From positions 83,519,086 to 83,583,085 of the forward strand of contig OX123190.2 of assembly GCA_944739405.2 (NCBI GenBank): DNA of 64,000 bases, in the 5' to 3' direction. This document shows positions 8,879 to 21,005 of the stretch, one piece after another. Source of the DNA: Euclidia mi (taxonomy: Eukaryota; Arthropoda; Insecta; Lepidoptera; Erebidae). The translations under genes were made by a program, and so were the position numbers. Positions within the stretch are counted from its first letter, which is position 1, and every line of letters begins with the position of its first letter. The notes under the pieces were generated by a model. The model made no database searches. It saw only the letters and a list, made by a program, of their open reading frames with translations, and was not told the origin of the DNA.

Positions 8879-10883
8879 TTTTTGATGGTATAATATAGAT
8901 TACTAGACTAGTGGCAGTGCATTCAAGGAAACCGACTCTTCGTAACAACTATCAAAGATTAGCCGGGTCATAACTTAGACTAGCCTAGTTAGTATGTTCA
9001 AGGATACAGACTCCTCATAAAAGTGCAAAGTTCAGCCGGGTCCAAAGACTGTTGAGTCTTACAGAGTGCTATTGGCAGTTTACAAAACGTTATCTGCCCA
9101 TGTCCGTTTTAGTGAAAAATTGGCTTTTCAATGAACCTGCTGCTTCCGACTTGCTCTGAAACAAAAACGTTTCATCTTGTTTACATAGAACATTTCACGC
9201 TAAACACGCCTCCGCCTGAAATATTCATTGGTAAGCTTGAAGCATACTGTGTACATGATTTTACATGGAAATTGATTCTGTTCTGTTCGAGTTTACGATG
9301 TTATCGTGTGGCGTGATGGTGAACTGCTAAGAAAATGTGATATCGACGATGTTTGTTCCATATAAACGTTTAGTTTTTCGAGTTAGAAATATTTTTGTAC
9401 CAAAAGACTATGGTGAGGAAAAAGAGATTGGTATTTACTATAATATTGTATATGAAGGAGGTTTGCAGCCTTCATATATTGCGGACGGCCGCATTTTGAC
9501 TTTATATCTTTACATGTATCTGTGCGTGAATACAGTCATTCTTTCGTAGCAGCAGATTGGTTAATTAGACATTTTTTAAGTAAATATATCGTTATCATTA
9601 TTTATTTGTTCAAGTTTCGAATGACTTACGAAGGGAAATTCTTTTTCTTCATTCAGATTTCGCTTCATAAGTTCAGTACAATATAATCTTATTGATCATC
9701 CAAGACAATAAAATCGCATAACGCCTAACTTAATCAATAAACCAATGCGTCATTGCAAGACAATGCCTTTGAGGCTATGAAAACAATAAATTGAATCACA
9801 ATCGGCACAATAAAACCCGAGTTAGATGTGATCGTGTAAACACACGCTCTCTATTGAGTTATCCGTTCATTGTGCATTATTCGATGAACAAAGCCGGATC
9901 ACGTAATACTTATATTTGTATGTACTACCTATATGAGATGGGTACAGACTCATGATGAAATCAATAACAATAAACAATCTTTTGCTGAATTTCAGTAAGT
10001 ATTGATGACTCAAGAGTGTTGATACGTTCTGAGAAATGTAAGACATTCAAAACTGTTTAATATTTTTCACTTTGTCTTATGATATACGTATGTCATATTT
10101 TCTTCTGGGAATTACTCATCACTTTCATTACTTTGTGGCTTCAACACACAAAGTTAACCAATTAATTAAGATCAAATTCAATGAAACTTATTACTTTCAT
10201 GTCAGAATCAAACTCTTAAAATAAAGAAAAATAAGATTTCTTCCGATTTTTGGTTAAGGTACAGAGTATGTTTTGGACCCCACCTTTAAGGCGATCCATA
10301 AGACAGCCGGTGTAGAGATCAGACAAAAAGAATAATAAGTTCATCAGTTACCCAAATGATTAGTTTTATTCAGAACAATATTGTATATTTTATAAGTCTG
10401 TTTACGTAAAATAAAGTCTATTTTATGTAAACTTGTTGCGCTGAGTCCTTTACGAAGCAACAGTCTGCAGAGCTCTGGCAAAATTACATTTGAAAATACA
10501 AATGTTTCTAGCAGAGTTTTTAAGATAAATATTCCGTTTACGTTCGCAAAAATACCAGTTTTATTTTAAAAGAAAGATGCTACAGTAATATTGTAGATTA
10601 AAAAGCATTTTATATGGTTCGGATAGGGTTGTCGTGTATGAAATTAAACGAAAACATGGTAAAATGAAATGAAATAATGTCTTTATTATTGTAACGGGCT
10701 TTTTTATTTGGGAAGCATTTGGAATTTGTTTATTCAAATTATGTGTTCAACATTGAATACACAATTTAGCACAGCCTCTGTTACTATGACTTTATTAACG
10801 ACTATTCTAATCTTTCCTCTTGTGTGTGTCAACTTTAGAGTTGGATTGTTTTATGAGTAATCTTAATATAGTTTTTATGATAG
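8879..10883. other. No recognised feature (about 2 kb)
   Basis: A+T-rich unique-looking sequence. ORFs at 9131-9316 and 9337-9549 are short with no motif. No repeat is shared with the rest of the window. Confidence 0.45.
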
Positions 10884-10985
10884 TAGAGCCTTGTTGATTT
10901 CAGCATGAATGGGCCGGTTCGACCGGGGAAGTACTACCCTCTCACAGAATAGCGACGTAAAGTAACAGTAGTTATCCAAAGCAGT
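10884..10985 (+). repeat. Repeat I fragment (LINE 3'-region type)
   Basis: Shares CTGATTTCAGCATGAATGGG-type sequence, TTCGACCGG and AAGTACTACCCTCTCACAGA with 48945-49030. There the unit continues into a longer 3' part, which is absent here. Confidence 0.65.
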
Positions 10986-12480
10986 AGCGATTATACTTGT
11001 AATAATAACGAGTATACCACAAACTTAAGATCGGTCTGTGTATAGAGACTTCGAGGAAATCCGTTTGTCCAGTAGAGGTCGTCTCTAGGCTGAGAGGATG
11101 ATAATACTACAAACTAAAAAACTAACTCGATTCGATTTTCGTCGAGTCCGTTTTTGGCAACCCTATGTCCAACGTGTAACCAAAACGACAAAATACTGAG
11201 ATCTAGACATCGCATTATGAGTATTTATTTTTACAAAGGTATATTGTATGGTTACTTTATTTAAATGGAAAAACTCTGCTGAATATATTTATATTTATTA
11301 CATTTACCAAGCTGTGTACTCAAAGGACTTGGTATAAGTTTCAATTGAATTGTAAATAAAAAATAAACTTAGTTATTTTATTGTCTTGATATTGCTTTTC
11401 ACTAAAATGAATATTTTATTCAGATATTCCACAGAATTTATTTATTGAAGTATTGAAAAACTCTCATATTGTTTTTTTTTCGAGAGTAGACGCGCCGTAG
11501 CTATAGGGTAAAGATAGTGTACCAGTAAAATACATAGTGGACATACTCGCTGAGGTACTAATAGTAAAAATAGACTTAATTATAATGTATTGCTCTGATC
11601 GATAAGTAAGTTATGAGTACGATCTGGTGTTTGGTGGAGGTGAATAGCTGTTTGCTCAACAATACTAATTGACTTGGCAATATTGTGGAACGCAAATTAT
11701 AAAACAATATTTCTTTTTATGAATACGGTCGGCAAATATGACGACAGTCGGGCAACCCGTCCGTAAATCTAAAGAATACGTGGCGAAAGCGAAGCTATCT
11801 TAATCATCTGAAAGAAGTCGAAGAAGCGAAGTAATATGAAAGGTATATAATTTCGATGAAGCTTTAATAGTCCTGTGCTGTCTTGTACTTTAAATATCTT
11901 ATACTCTACGTAGTTACGCCCAAAAAGTTTGGACAAAATATTGCTTATCATTCGTAGCTCTCCTTATTTCCGTGCCGCTCAATCATTGAAAGTTGTCAGC
12001 TCCATTATCCAGAGCTATTATTATCCAGAGCGAGTCTGAACAGTTGTTCTATAGTCCCTGTCCACTCCCTGATGTTACGGAGCCACGTCACTTTCACCTT
12101 AAGACTCTTCGTTTCCACCTATTTCGCCCATAACATTTGTAGCACATGTTTTGAAATCTCAAAAATGGTATAGACATTATACCAAAAAACCGACCTATAG
12201 ATTTTACCTACACTATTTATTGGCGGGTCTGTTGGTTTTTGTTTACTAAACGTAATTAAATAGGAGGCTTGTGTGCCGAACAAATAACGAATGGTGTCGA
12301 AACGTGGCGCTCGATGGAGCGAATGTGGGACGCGGACGAGCCGATACTCGCGTTTTGTGATCCATATAGCCACCCGCCTGGCACGGGCTTGTTTCTACTT
12401 TATTGTATATATCGTGATTTTATTATGTACTAGACTGAACCCGCGGCCTTGCCAGCGTGAATTATACACGTAAATCCCCA
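10986..12480. other. No recognised feature (about 1.5 kb)
   Basis: A+T-rich. Small ORFs at 11769-11951 and 12119-12473 overlap on opposite strands with no motif, and I treat them as chance. Confidence 0.45.
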
Positions 12481-12482
12481 GG

Positions 12483-12762
12483 AATAATAATAGTAATATT
12501 CTACTACATTCACACAATACCATCTAGTCCCAAACTAAGCAGTAGCTTGTACTATGGGTACTAGATAATGGATAAACATACATATATACTTATTTCTTTT
12601 TTGTAAATACATACATAAGTATTATACATAGAAACACCCAGACCAAGACAAACATCCATGTTCATGCACACAAATGTTTGACTTGAGCGGGAATCGAACC
12701 CGCGGCCTTCGGCGTAGCAGTCGCTTACACTCCCGCGGCGCCAACCGGTCGTCAGTCAAACT
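12483..12762 (-). repeat. SINE-D
   Basis: On the minus strand the tRNA-like head (GGTTGGCGCCGCGGGAGTG, B-box GGTTCGATTCCCG) is followed by a body with ACATTTGTGTGCATGAACAT and CATCCATTATC. The end is GGGACTAGATGGTATTGTG, then a run of TATTATTATT. A second copy at 60.45 kb shows the same ends. Confidence 0.82.
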
Positions 12763-12888
12763 TTTAAATCAGACTTTATTGGTGAAAACCGCTCAAACAT
12801 CCATTTGGTAGCTTTAAGTTTACCGCATTCATACAGATAGACAGGACGCGGCGAGGACTTCATTTTATAATAAGTATAGATATAGATA

Positions 12889-13143
12889 GACTGCCTCCGT
12901 GGTCCAGTGGATAGAGTATACGACTGCTGATCGGAGGTTCCGGGTTCGATTCCCGGGTCGGGTGTTGCTGGGTTCATCCAAATACTCAGTAGCAGCCTGG
13001 AGTCTGGTGATGTGCCCGGTAACGGCAATAGGCTCGCCCCCTATTACGTGGGACCTATAAACTCATGGCGAAATGTGGGTGTTATATTTACACCTCTGCC
13101 TACCCCTTCCGGGATACAGACGTGAGACTATAAAAAATAAAAA
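12889..13143 (+). repeat. Full-length SINE-A, head type 2
   Basis: The head GCCTCCGTGGTCCAGTGGAT is followed by CGACTGCTGATCGGAGG and a B-box GGTTCGATTCC. The body and shared tail follow. An 11-bp direct repeat AGATATAGATA flanks it (12878-12888 and 13144-13154). The head differs from that of the 1.9-kb copy, while body and tail are the same. Confidence 0.9.
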
Positions 13144-13154
13144 AGATATAGATA

Positions 13155-13930
13155 TGTTTTGTTTAACATTTTTAACTTTTGCGGTTAATATTAATACTAA
13201 TATTGTGTAGAGGCTCTCAATTGTATTATTGTTTTAACTAAACTGCTTTGAAGAGAGGGGAGAGGAGTTGAGGCCTGAGCCAAGTGACGATTTATGAGGG
13301 CAAAATATAAAATGTACACACTTGTAGAGCGGAAAAAGCAGGGAGCATGAACCGTATAGCGTCCGCTCTAGATTTATTACTGGTATTATTTCTTCGTGCC
13401 TTTTAACAGTTTGATATCTTGAAGTACATAACTGCGAGCATAGGCGAAACTGTGCTAAGCACGAATCACTCGTCCACTGCAAGATAATTACCTATAACTG
13501 ACCCATTGCGTGGTTGGTGCAGTGAAGAAGTCTAACGAATCTCCAGTCCCAACAATCACCGTCTAAACCAATTCCCTCCCACATTTTCTTCCATTCCCCC
13601 GCGTATTCAACAAGCGTATTGTACTACATCATAACAGATACATTCTACTGTTGGCTACAAATCCTCAGTTGTAGTCCATTTGTCCGTGTACCTGTTAGCC
13701 CAAGATTAACGCCAACGTTCGCGGTTATCCTCCGTCCGATCTCACCACCTAATTATGTGGATTAACGTGCTAGTTGTTATACTTAAGGTTTTTACTACTT
13801 CATTACCGTTTACGCGACTATTTGGATAAAGTGGTTCTATGGATGAGAATAGTGTTTGACAGCACACAACGCTTACCTGTAGGCCTACTCAGTTACTACT
13901 AGTTTTGTTTATTTTTTAAGTAAGGTGGCG
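13155..13930. other. No recognised feature
   Basis: The minus-strand ORF at 13234-13482 lacks motifs. No repeat is recognised. Confidence 0.45.
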
Positions 13931-14008
13931 GGCGGCTCAAGACCGGTCTGTGTGGAGAACCTTGGGGGAGGCCTATGTCCAGCAGTGGACGTCGTTTGGC
14001 TGATATGA
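13931..14008 (+). repeat. Repeat E 3' module
   Basis: CAAGACCGGTCTGTGTGGAG, AACCTTGGGGGAGGCCTATG and TCCAGCAGTGGACGTC lead into GGCTGATATGATGA. This is a LINE 3'-end type module whose last 35 bases resemble those of SINE-B. Reverse copies lie at 16.26 and 17.75 kb. Confidence 0.7.
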
Positions 14009-14234
14009 TGAAGGTGGCAAATTAGGTGAACTGCCTATTAGCCAATAATAAAGCAACTGTTTAGTATATGTCAAGCTAACAGCTTGTAACCTAAAGATAC
14101 CTACCTACCAGCAGCATTACTCACGCTTACTTTTATGTAAAGAAGTTTTCAAAACCCAAATACAAGTAATACAGAACCACTTATAAGAGCACGGCAGCTG
14201 CTTAAGTTGCTAAGAAAACTTACAAGTGTACTAC

Positions 14235-14370
14235 ATTGTTCATCATCATCCTAGCGCTGTCCCGGTTGCGTTCCAAAACCTACGCCTGGGGGCCCGAGCG
14301 TCCGCTTTCCGGCTGTATCTCCTCCACTTCGCACGGTCTTCAGCATCCCTTGTGGTTAGTCGAAGGGTAC
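14235..14370. repeat. Possible LINE-derived fragment
   Basis: GCTGTATCTCCTCCACTTCG followed by CACGGTCTTCAGCATCC recalls a dispersed lepidopteran repeat I know. There is no second copy in the window to confirm it. Confidence 0.3.
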
Positions 14371-15773
14371 TACATTGTTATAAAGAAATACTTTTTAAAT
14401 TTATAAACCTCTGAGTGAATATACTGTCTTCCGCTTGGGAAATCTGCTGACCTACATATTCTTTAAGATATCGTGTCGTCCGCTATATGTCTCGGGTTGT
14501 TTATCTTGCACGTATAGGGCACGATAATGAACTAAGCTCATCTCTCTACTTCCTTGATTAGAGCGTCGGCGTTGTGCGTAGGGTCTGCCGCCTTCAGACT
14601 TATGGCTACCGTCTTTTAATAACGGCGAAGATTAAGACGAAGAGTTACTATTATTAATAAAGAGTATGCACGTATAGTAAAATTATTTAATTTATCTTGC
14701 TATGGTAGCTCCTAAAAACTAGAAAACTGAAGCTAATGACAATGGCTCCACCAACAAGAGCTACCTAGCTCTTAATTGGAAGAAGAAGCAGATGGTAGCT
14801 CCTAATCTTAATATTGTTTTAAGTTTGCAAACGTTTGCCCAAAAAGACAACTTATCACTAAAATAACATTCGTTTCGCGAGCGAATTTACAAAGTGTAAT
14901 AATTCATCTTGTTTAATCCCACAAAAGTATGCAAGATATAATAAAAAATAAATATTTTATTTTGTCCACACCGGTTTTTTACCACTTACATTTTTGTTCC
15001 TTTCCACCTCGACAGTTCGTGACTTTTTTACCTATCGAAAAATTGACTACACGACAGCCAATCGACCGTGTAATTACAGCTAAGTCTCTAAACCGTTGAC
15101 AAAACAAATCGCGGACATCGTACACCCCCATTAAAAGATTTGCACCGAGTGCCTTGACCGAGACTGTTCGGTAAACAATTCGCCCACGGCCTCGATAGAA
15201 GCAATGTTCTAATAATAACCAATTTCATTATAAAAGAGCACCGATATGTGGAGAATACTGGTTGGATGGCGAGTTCGTTTTAGGTTCGATCCCTCGGGAA
15301 ACACGTTAAAGTTTACGGTAATTTTAACGTTAGAGTATTATCGATGAGCGAACGATAGTCATATAAGATTAACAGATATAAAAGGGACACGTGGGTTTGA
15401 ACCTTTTGCATGGTAGTCCGCTTGTATCTTTACTATTGTGCAATCGCGAAGCAAGAAGAATTTAGTGCCAGTACCTGTTATTACCTGTGCCTCTCACTCC
15501 CTCTTATAGACAGTGCATCTTGTTTGTAATTTTGACGACAGTAATTTCATGCTTCTCGATCGTACTATAGGCTATCGCTACCTAAAGAAAAAATAATTCG
15601 GCCTAAGTCACAATATCTCTATTTTATTATCATGACAGCTCTGTCAGATAGTTCCAAGTGTACTCAAATACTATCACACAAGTGAACCAATTTCGCGACA
15701 AAATTGAAGTTCCACTCAAAAATATTGAAAACACAACGCGACACATTCAATATCGGAATAGTATTCGGCATGC
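14371..15773. other. No recognised feature (about 1.4 kb)
   Basis: A+T-rich. No ORF over 60 codons with a motif, and no shared repeat. Confidence 0.45.
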
Positions 15774-15930
15774 GCGATATTGTGGCGATATATCGCCGCG
15801 TTTATATCGCGTTTGTATCGAAATATTGAAAGATTGCTCTTGAATGTTTTACGCCGACACGTCGATTGGGATCGCGTATTCATTGGACTGATAGATAGTG
15901 GATATGTGCCGATATACCACAATGCTCGTG
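15774..15930. repeat. Palindromic GATATCG-rich segment
   Basis: Ends pair imperfectly (GATATTGTGGCGATAT near 15776 and ATATACCACAATGCTCG near 15913). The left part holds the perfect palindrome GGCGATATATCGCC and several TATCG/CGATA words. It could be a small inverted-repeat element. Confidence 0.35.
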
Positions 15931-16258
15931 TTTTGTTTACTCTACTCTATCTTTTTTTGTATGTTTTTTTAAACTTTATTTCTATTGTTGCGTGCCAATG
16001 GACTTACCACTACGCATGCCAATGTATGGGCAAATCGTGCGAAATAGAGGCGTTGTAGTAGAAAAGTGGACCCGGGACTCCAAGGACAACGCTAAGATGA
16101 TGAGATTTTTTGTTTTATTGCAATTCTGGAGTACGGCTGTATGATACTTTACAGTTACAGCTTAAATCAATATTTTAGGAATAAATTACATATTAATCAC
16201 ATGTTCCTGAGCAGTGACTGAATGGTGCAAGTGAAGAACCTACTTTTTTCTGTATGTC
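15931..16258. other. No recognised feature
   Basis: Tail of the ORF at 15780-16058, which has no family resemblance. Confidence 0.4.
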
Positions 16259-16320
16259 ATCATCATCTTCATCATATCAGCCGAAAGGCGATCACTGCTG
16301 GACATAGGCCTTTCTGTATG
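16259..16320 (-). repeat. Repeat E 3' module
   Basis: Reverse complement of the (GAT)n-tailed module: CATCATCATC, then ATCAGCCGAAAGGCGATCAC and TGCTGGACATAGGCC. Confidence 0.7.
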
Positions 16321-16989
16321 TATGATTTACCAAAATGCGATTCTCTATAATTATTCTTGTCAGTTTGCAATAAACTTGCCATAGAACGGATCTTTTTTTT
16401 AACACATATTTATAGTTCTGTCATCTCCCTCCGGGATGCTCGAACTAGTCTTTGTGTAATATATTTATTCAGGCCACTTGAATCACGTCTACCCACGCAT
16501 TTGTAGCAAGCCGTTTACAACTCCTATCTACGTTCCGTAGCACGCAAACATCTACGGGCGTAGCGGAAACAACAGTTTCGTAGCACACTCTATTGGGTAT
16601 CAAGTACTTATTGAAAAAGATTTTCAATTGAACGTAGACAAACAGTAAGGCCCACTTGCGTAACGTTTGATTTAAGTCACTCCTTAATTTAAATTCGTTG
16701 AACAGAATTAACAGCAAAAGATAATTTAAGTTAAAAGTATTTAGCGTCCTCTTGCACAATGACAACAACGCGTAGATTTAGTTAAACATTTTATGAGGTC
16801 GGTAAAGTAGTTTCTACGTTTTGTTTCATGGCATGAAGCCTTTTTGCTACGATTTTAACCATGTTATGCGTATGGTTTCGCATAAAACCTTAGACTATAT
16901 ATACTTTGAGCATAAAACAAAACGCATTGTCGTCGCCTAGCAACGAAATGACAATTGACAAATAATAACTACAAACTTTTGAGCATTAA

Positions 16990-17710
16990 CCCTAGAACCC
17001 TTCATGGGGTGCAGGTGCACCCCACACCGATTTGTTTTCTAAATATCTCAATTTCTTTAATATCCACGAATTCGCGCGTCGGAGTATTTTAGTTTGGTGT
17101 CAACCGCTCGCGTTACGTCAATACCGTGACGAGGGACCGCGTTGTGTGGTCGCCTGTATAAGTGCTGTGGGGTACGCCAGTACCCCAGTGTAGTAAAATC
17201 GTAAGATTATTTATTTATTACGATTGATGCATTTATATGTAATAAGTTAATAAATTTGATTATTTATTAAAACAATAGTCTTATATGAATTAAATACAGA
17301 TATTTTTAGATATTATGAAGGTAAAATTCAATGAAGTTTATTTATTTTGTTTCTGATGGCTGTCAGAGGTTTGAATTACGAAGAAATAAGCTCTGTTCTA
17401 GACCACAAACCTGGCGAGGAAGAAATAGAAGTTGGGACTAGTGGTAATTCGTGGGTTCTTTACAAGTGTTCAAGATCAAATAATAAGCCAAATATAAAGT
17501 TTCAGCAGACAGTTTTGAAATTAGGTTTGGAACTGATACATGAACATTTGGAGGACCGTTACCGGATGCCAACTTAGTCCATTGCAGTGATCCTCAAAAA
17601 AGGACCAAATCCTACAAGCGCTGTTGCTCATTACAGTCATTTTAGTATGGGGTGTTCCAGCACCCCAGTGTAGGAGTAACATGTGCGCCAAATAGTGTAG
17701 GATTCTAGGG
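16990..17710 (+). mobile_element. piggyBac-like deletion derivative
   Basis: Ends CCCTAGAA (16990-16997) and TTCTAGGG (17703-17710) are perfect inverts, flanked by TTAA at 16986-16989 and 17711-17714. Both features are diagnostic of piggyBac. Subterminal GGGGT/ACCCC inverted words (GGGGTGCAGGTGCACCCC at 17004, GGGGTACGCCAGTACCCC at 17170, GGGGTGTTCCAGCACCCC at 17649) recur near both ends. At 721 bp it is far shorter than an autonomous copy (about 2.4 kb or more), so most of the transposase has been deleted. Confidence 0.9.
17347..17640 (+). pseudogene. Internally deleted piggyBac transposase remnant
   Basis: An ORF at 17347-17577 (76 codons) begins with an acidic stretch (MFLMAVRGLNYEEIS..., EEEIEV), like the N-terminal tail of piggyBac transposases. 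It then jumps to a segment like the region just before the C-terminal zinc domain (LGLELIHEHLEDRYRMP). After the stop, another frame reads a Cys-rich piece (HCSDPQKRTKSYKRCC), resembling part of that domain. The central RNase H-like catalytic domain with its Asp triad is missing, so no activity is expected. Assignment rests on this pattern plus the TTAA/CCCTAGAA ends. Confidence 0.7.
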
Positions 17711-17748
17711 TTAACAATAACACAAGTAGCTACATTGTTATCAGTTAT

Positions 17749-17822
17749 ATCATCATCATCATCATGTCAGCCTAGGGACGTCCACTGCTGGACATAGGCC
17801 TCCCCCTGCTGCGTCGTCAGGT
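17749..17822 (-). repeat. Repeat E 3' module
   Basis: A CATCATCATCATCATG run, then GTCAGCCTAGGGACGTCCAC and TGCTGGACATAGGCCTCCCC. It lies 35 bp right of the piggyBac derivative, inside the outer inverted-repeat element. Confidence 0.75.
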
Positions 17823-18063
17823 CCAGTTATATAATTAAAGATAATTTTCGTCGCTAATGACAAGATGCCAACATCAGTGTGACAGTTCTTAAATGAAATT
17901 AGCCACTAAACAGCCGATTTTCGGTAATTAATTTTGACAGTTCTTAAATCATATTACTCGACAAATTTTTCGTTGTGCAAGACGCTAGTGGTGTTTAATA
18001 TTTTTTTTCTCGTTAAATACATCTTAATTCAATTTAAGAATCGTTGTGCAAGTGGGCCTCAGT

Positions 18064-19005
18064 GTATTTTCATTTAATATTGTTAGATCGCCTGAATAAT
18101 ATAGTTCTTATTTATGCGATAGGTGGCGCTTTGCGTCGCCTTAAAGCATTTTTAAAGTAATATTTTTTAACATTAGGTACGCGTGGGATGAATAAGTGCG
18201 GTCTTACATTGTTTATTTTTCTATTTAATATAAGAATTCTTGAATAGGTTATACGCATTCTCAAAGTGGTTACGCCTACACAGGACCAGGTATAATAATA
18301 CGCCTACGTACACGGCTTAAGGTTAATGTCGTAAAGTTGAATCGTTTCAGAACTGTTAGAAACTAGGTAATAGATATTCGTGACATTTTTATAAATCAGT
18401 GCTACGCAAGGAGTTTGGATTCAAACGCACTGCGCTTACTACAAACTTTCCGAAGTGCAGATTTTTTGAGACCTGGAGGGAACCAATAAAAAGTTAGTTG
18501 CAGCGCCATCAAATATGATAGCACAGTGTCCTCTTAACGTCCTCATAAACAAGTGGAGGTATAAATCCTCGGATCACCAGACGCCGTTACGCCATTACTG
18601 TCATTAAAACCGTTTTTATGGGCCATACAAATTGTTACACGACCATAATCGGTTGTAACTATAAACCGAGCGATCGCCACAAAAATTGGTGCTATTAGAA
18701 TTGTTCGGGGAATAGGTGGGTTTATGATCTATAAATAAAAGGAGTAAGGTTAGTTTAGTAAGATTGTGAATGTTCCCTTTTGTTATAAAATTAGGTGAGT
18801 TTTAAGTTAAGAAGAATATGTAGTTCTCCGCATAGAAACTTATGTATTCCAGATTTACAGTTACATCTTACAAACCAAACATTACTAATAGCAGTAGTCG
18901 CTGTCATTTAATACTTGGTTTACAATAAACATGGTCACGTAAAAACAGAGATGATATTGAATGATTAATAAATTCCAAAAATATTTTGGGATTGAATAAC
19001 TACAC
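18064..19005. other. No recognised feature
   Basis: A+T-rich sequence with no ORF track candidates and no shared repeat. Confidence 0.45.
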
Positions 19006-19227
19006 GAGAATGAATGGAAATGTCGGTAGGGGACGCCCTACGCCGACCAAATAGGTGATGTACTTAAAAAGGGCCAAATTAAAAGTACCCATAACCGACG
19101 CGCATGCACGATGAGGTTAATGAATGTCGAGGAAGCGAAAGAGGTAGGTTTGAACCGAAGCATGTGGCGTTCCATAGTCTCTGCCTACCCTAATGGGAGA
19201 CAGGCGTGATGATATAGATAGATATAG
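19006..19227 (+). mobile_element. RTE-type LINE, 5'-truncated tip with TSD
   Basis: Encodes a degenerate version of the last 70 or so residues of the 53-kb LINE ORF. ACCAAATAGGTGATGTACTT matches DQIGDVL, and the GTGGCGTTCC region then leads into CTCTGCCTACCC and GGCGTGA. The tail is a GATATAGATA repeat rather than ATGT. ATAACTACAC flanks it at 18996-19005 and 19228-19237. Confidence 0.8.
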
Positions 19228-19237
19228 ATAACTACAC

Positions 19238-19957
19238 TTACTCCGGCAAACTACAGACTAGGGACGTGAACTATTTTTATATGAAACCACACGTTGTCAA
19301 CGCACTGACTTGGGATCAACGTATATACTGTACTACAAGCGCATCCAGTATTTCAAAAATGATTGCGGCGGACAGCAAGCGGCGCGCCGAATTGCAGCCA
19401 TTCGCCAGTGTATTGACCCTCTAACCAGCAGTCTTGCGTTTTTCGAGCAAGAAACTCAAAATACACACAACCTTTCTCACCTTTCTGTAAAACTCGATCT
19501 GGATATAGCAATTTGTTCAAACCTAAATTACAATACTAGCAACCAACACTAGCTCATCTATTCTCAAACGTATTAGACCTACATAAACTTCATTACCATT
19601 ACACACTACTGAAGCAGAAGAAAACATCTACACGCCTTCTAGCACTTTCTCCATCTACATAAATATTTATTGTGTGTGAGTATATATTTGTCGCCGTATG
19701 TGTACATGATAAGTGCGGCCGATTGGCGAGCGAATTTACTATAATGTTGTACACTTTCGGCAAATAGAAGATACCTTTTTGTTTTAGCGATATTAGTTAG
19801 GTTTTTGTTGTGCGTTGTGGACTATAAAGGGAGTATATCGATAAGAATTTGGATGATTAGTCTATAAAGTATAAGATACCTCTTTGATTGCTTTTAAGAA
19901 TAGGCACAAGTGTATGTTGTTACCTGTTGCTTGGATCAGTTGTATTATTTTGTTTAT
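19238..19957. other. No recognised feature
   Basis: The ORF at 19310-19552 (80 codons) has no motif. No repeat is recognised. Confidence 0.4.
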
Positions 19958-20214
19958 AGTCTCACGCCTGTATCCCCGAAGGGGTAGGCAGAGGTGTAAT
20001 ATTACACCCACATTTCGCCAGGAATTTTTCGGTACCGCGTAATAGGGCGCGAGCCTATTGCCGTACCGGGCACATTACCAGACTCCGTGCTGTTACTGAG
20101 AATTTCCTAACGGAAAAATCCAATGACACTTTCCCCGACCCGGGAATCGAACCCGAGACCTCCTTATCCCACGCGCATTTATATACATTAATGCCCTGAG
20201 ACCAACGAGGCAGT
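19958..20214 (-). repeat. Full-length SINE-A, head type 1
   Basis: Minus-strand copy with the head GCCTCGTTGGTCTCAGGGCA, a B-box GGTTCGATTCC and the shared tail (GTCTCACGCCTGTATCCCCG on the plus strand). The head contains a short extra ATATA segment. TSD not clear. Confidence 0.88.
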
Positions 20215-20989
20215 CAATGAAATTTTTAAATAATTAGTAAAACTGTGATAGAAGCCATACATGGTAGTATAGTTTTACTCTTGGGAATCTCGAGACATAA
20301 GACCATTACTCTTGTCAGTGTCAGTTTTTGTCCTTCCATAACATCCAAGGAAGGCTTTAATAGACTATGCTGGCCTATAGAAAACCGTTAATTTACTTTA
20401 TTTATTTCGCCCTAAAAGTAACGTTGTAGATTAGAATTAACGATGAGAAAAACAGTATTACTTATGTATTGCCTTTTTGTTACAGGTAAGCAAGCAGTTA
20501 ACAACGAATATAACTTTTCATGAAGCTACAGGTATAAAATAGCCAGTCAGTATTACGTAGCCTTTTAACAACATTTTATAAAATAAGTATGACATATTGA
20601 CACAAACATTTGTTTTATATGGACTTATTCCCGCCGATTTTATTTATTTGAACGCTTAATAAAATTCGTCATCAAAAATAAAGCTGTCAAAATAAATTTT
20701 TGTTGTAACATGTATAATATGCCGATCGTGTAATATAGCATTGATGAAATATACATAATCCTTACTTAAACTATTTCTTTCTTTCAAAAGTTCTTTATAT
20801 AAACTGTCCCACTGCTGGGCTATGAAACTATTCCAATACAAGAAATTATTTTAATTCCGGTCATAGTTAGTGTAAAAGTTTAAGTATTATGCATATACTA
20901 AGTGTCAACAACATTGACTTATCGTTTGTCTCTAAACTTCGTCGCAATTAATGTTGAATAAATAAATAATGACCTCCTTTGAAAGTGCC
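20215..20989. other. No recognised feature
   Basis: A+T-rich. The ORF at 20656-20841 is without motif. Confidence 0.45.
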
Positions 20990-21005
20990 AAATATAAGAC
21001 TAAGT

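Larger units (their letters stand above)
16646..18063. mobile_element. Inverted-repeat DNA element, nested host
   Basis: Left end TAAGGCCCACTTGCGTAACG pairs with right end GTTGTGCAAGTGGGCCTCAG. About 75-90 bp inside each end a second pair (TTAGCGTCCTCTTGCACAA and TTGTGCAAGACGCTAG) repeats the TTGCACAACG word, as subterminal repeats do. The interior contains the piggyBac derivative at 16990-17710 and a repeat E module at 17749. No own transposase was found. The TSD is not clear, and pairing of ATTCAGGC words at 16470 and 18093 may mean that the true ends lie further out. Confidence 0.5.
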
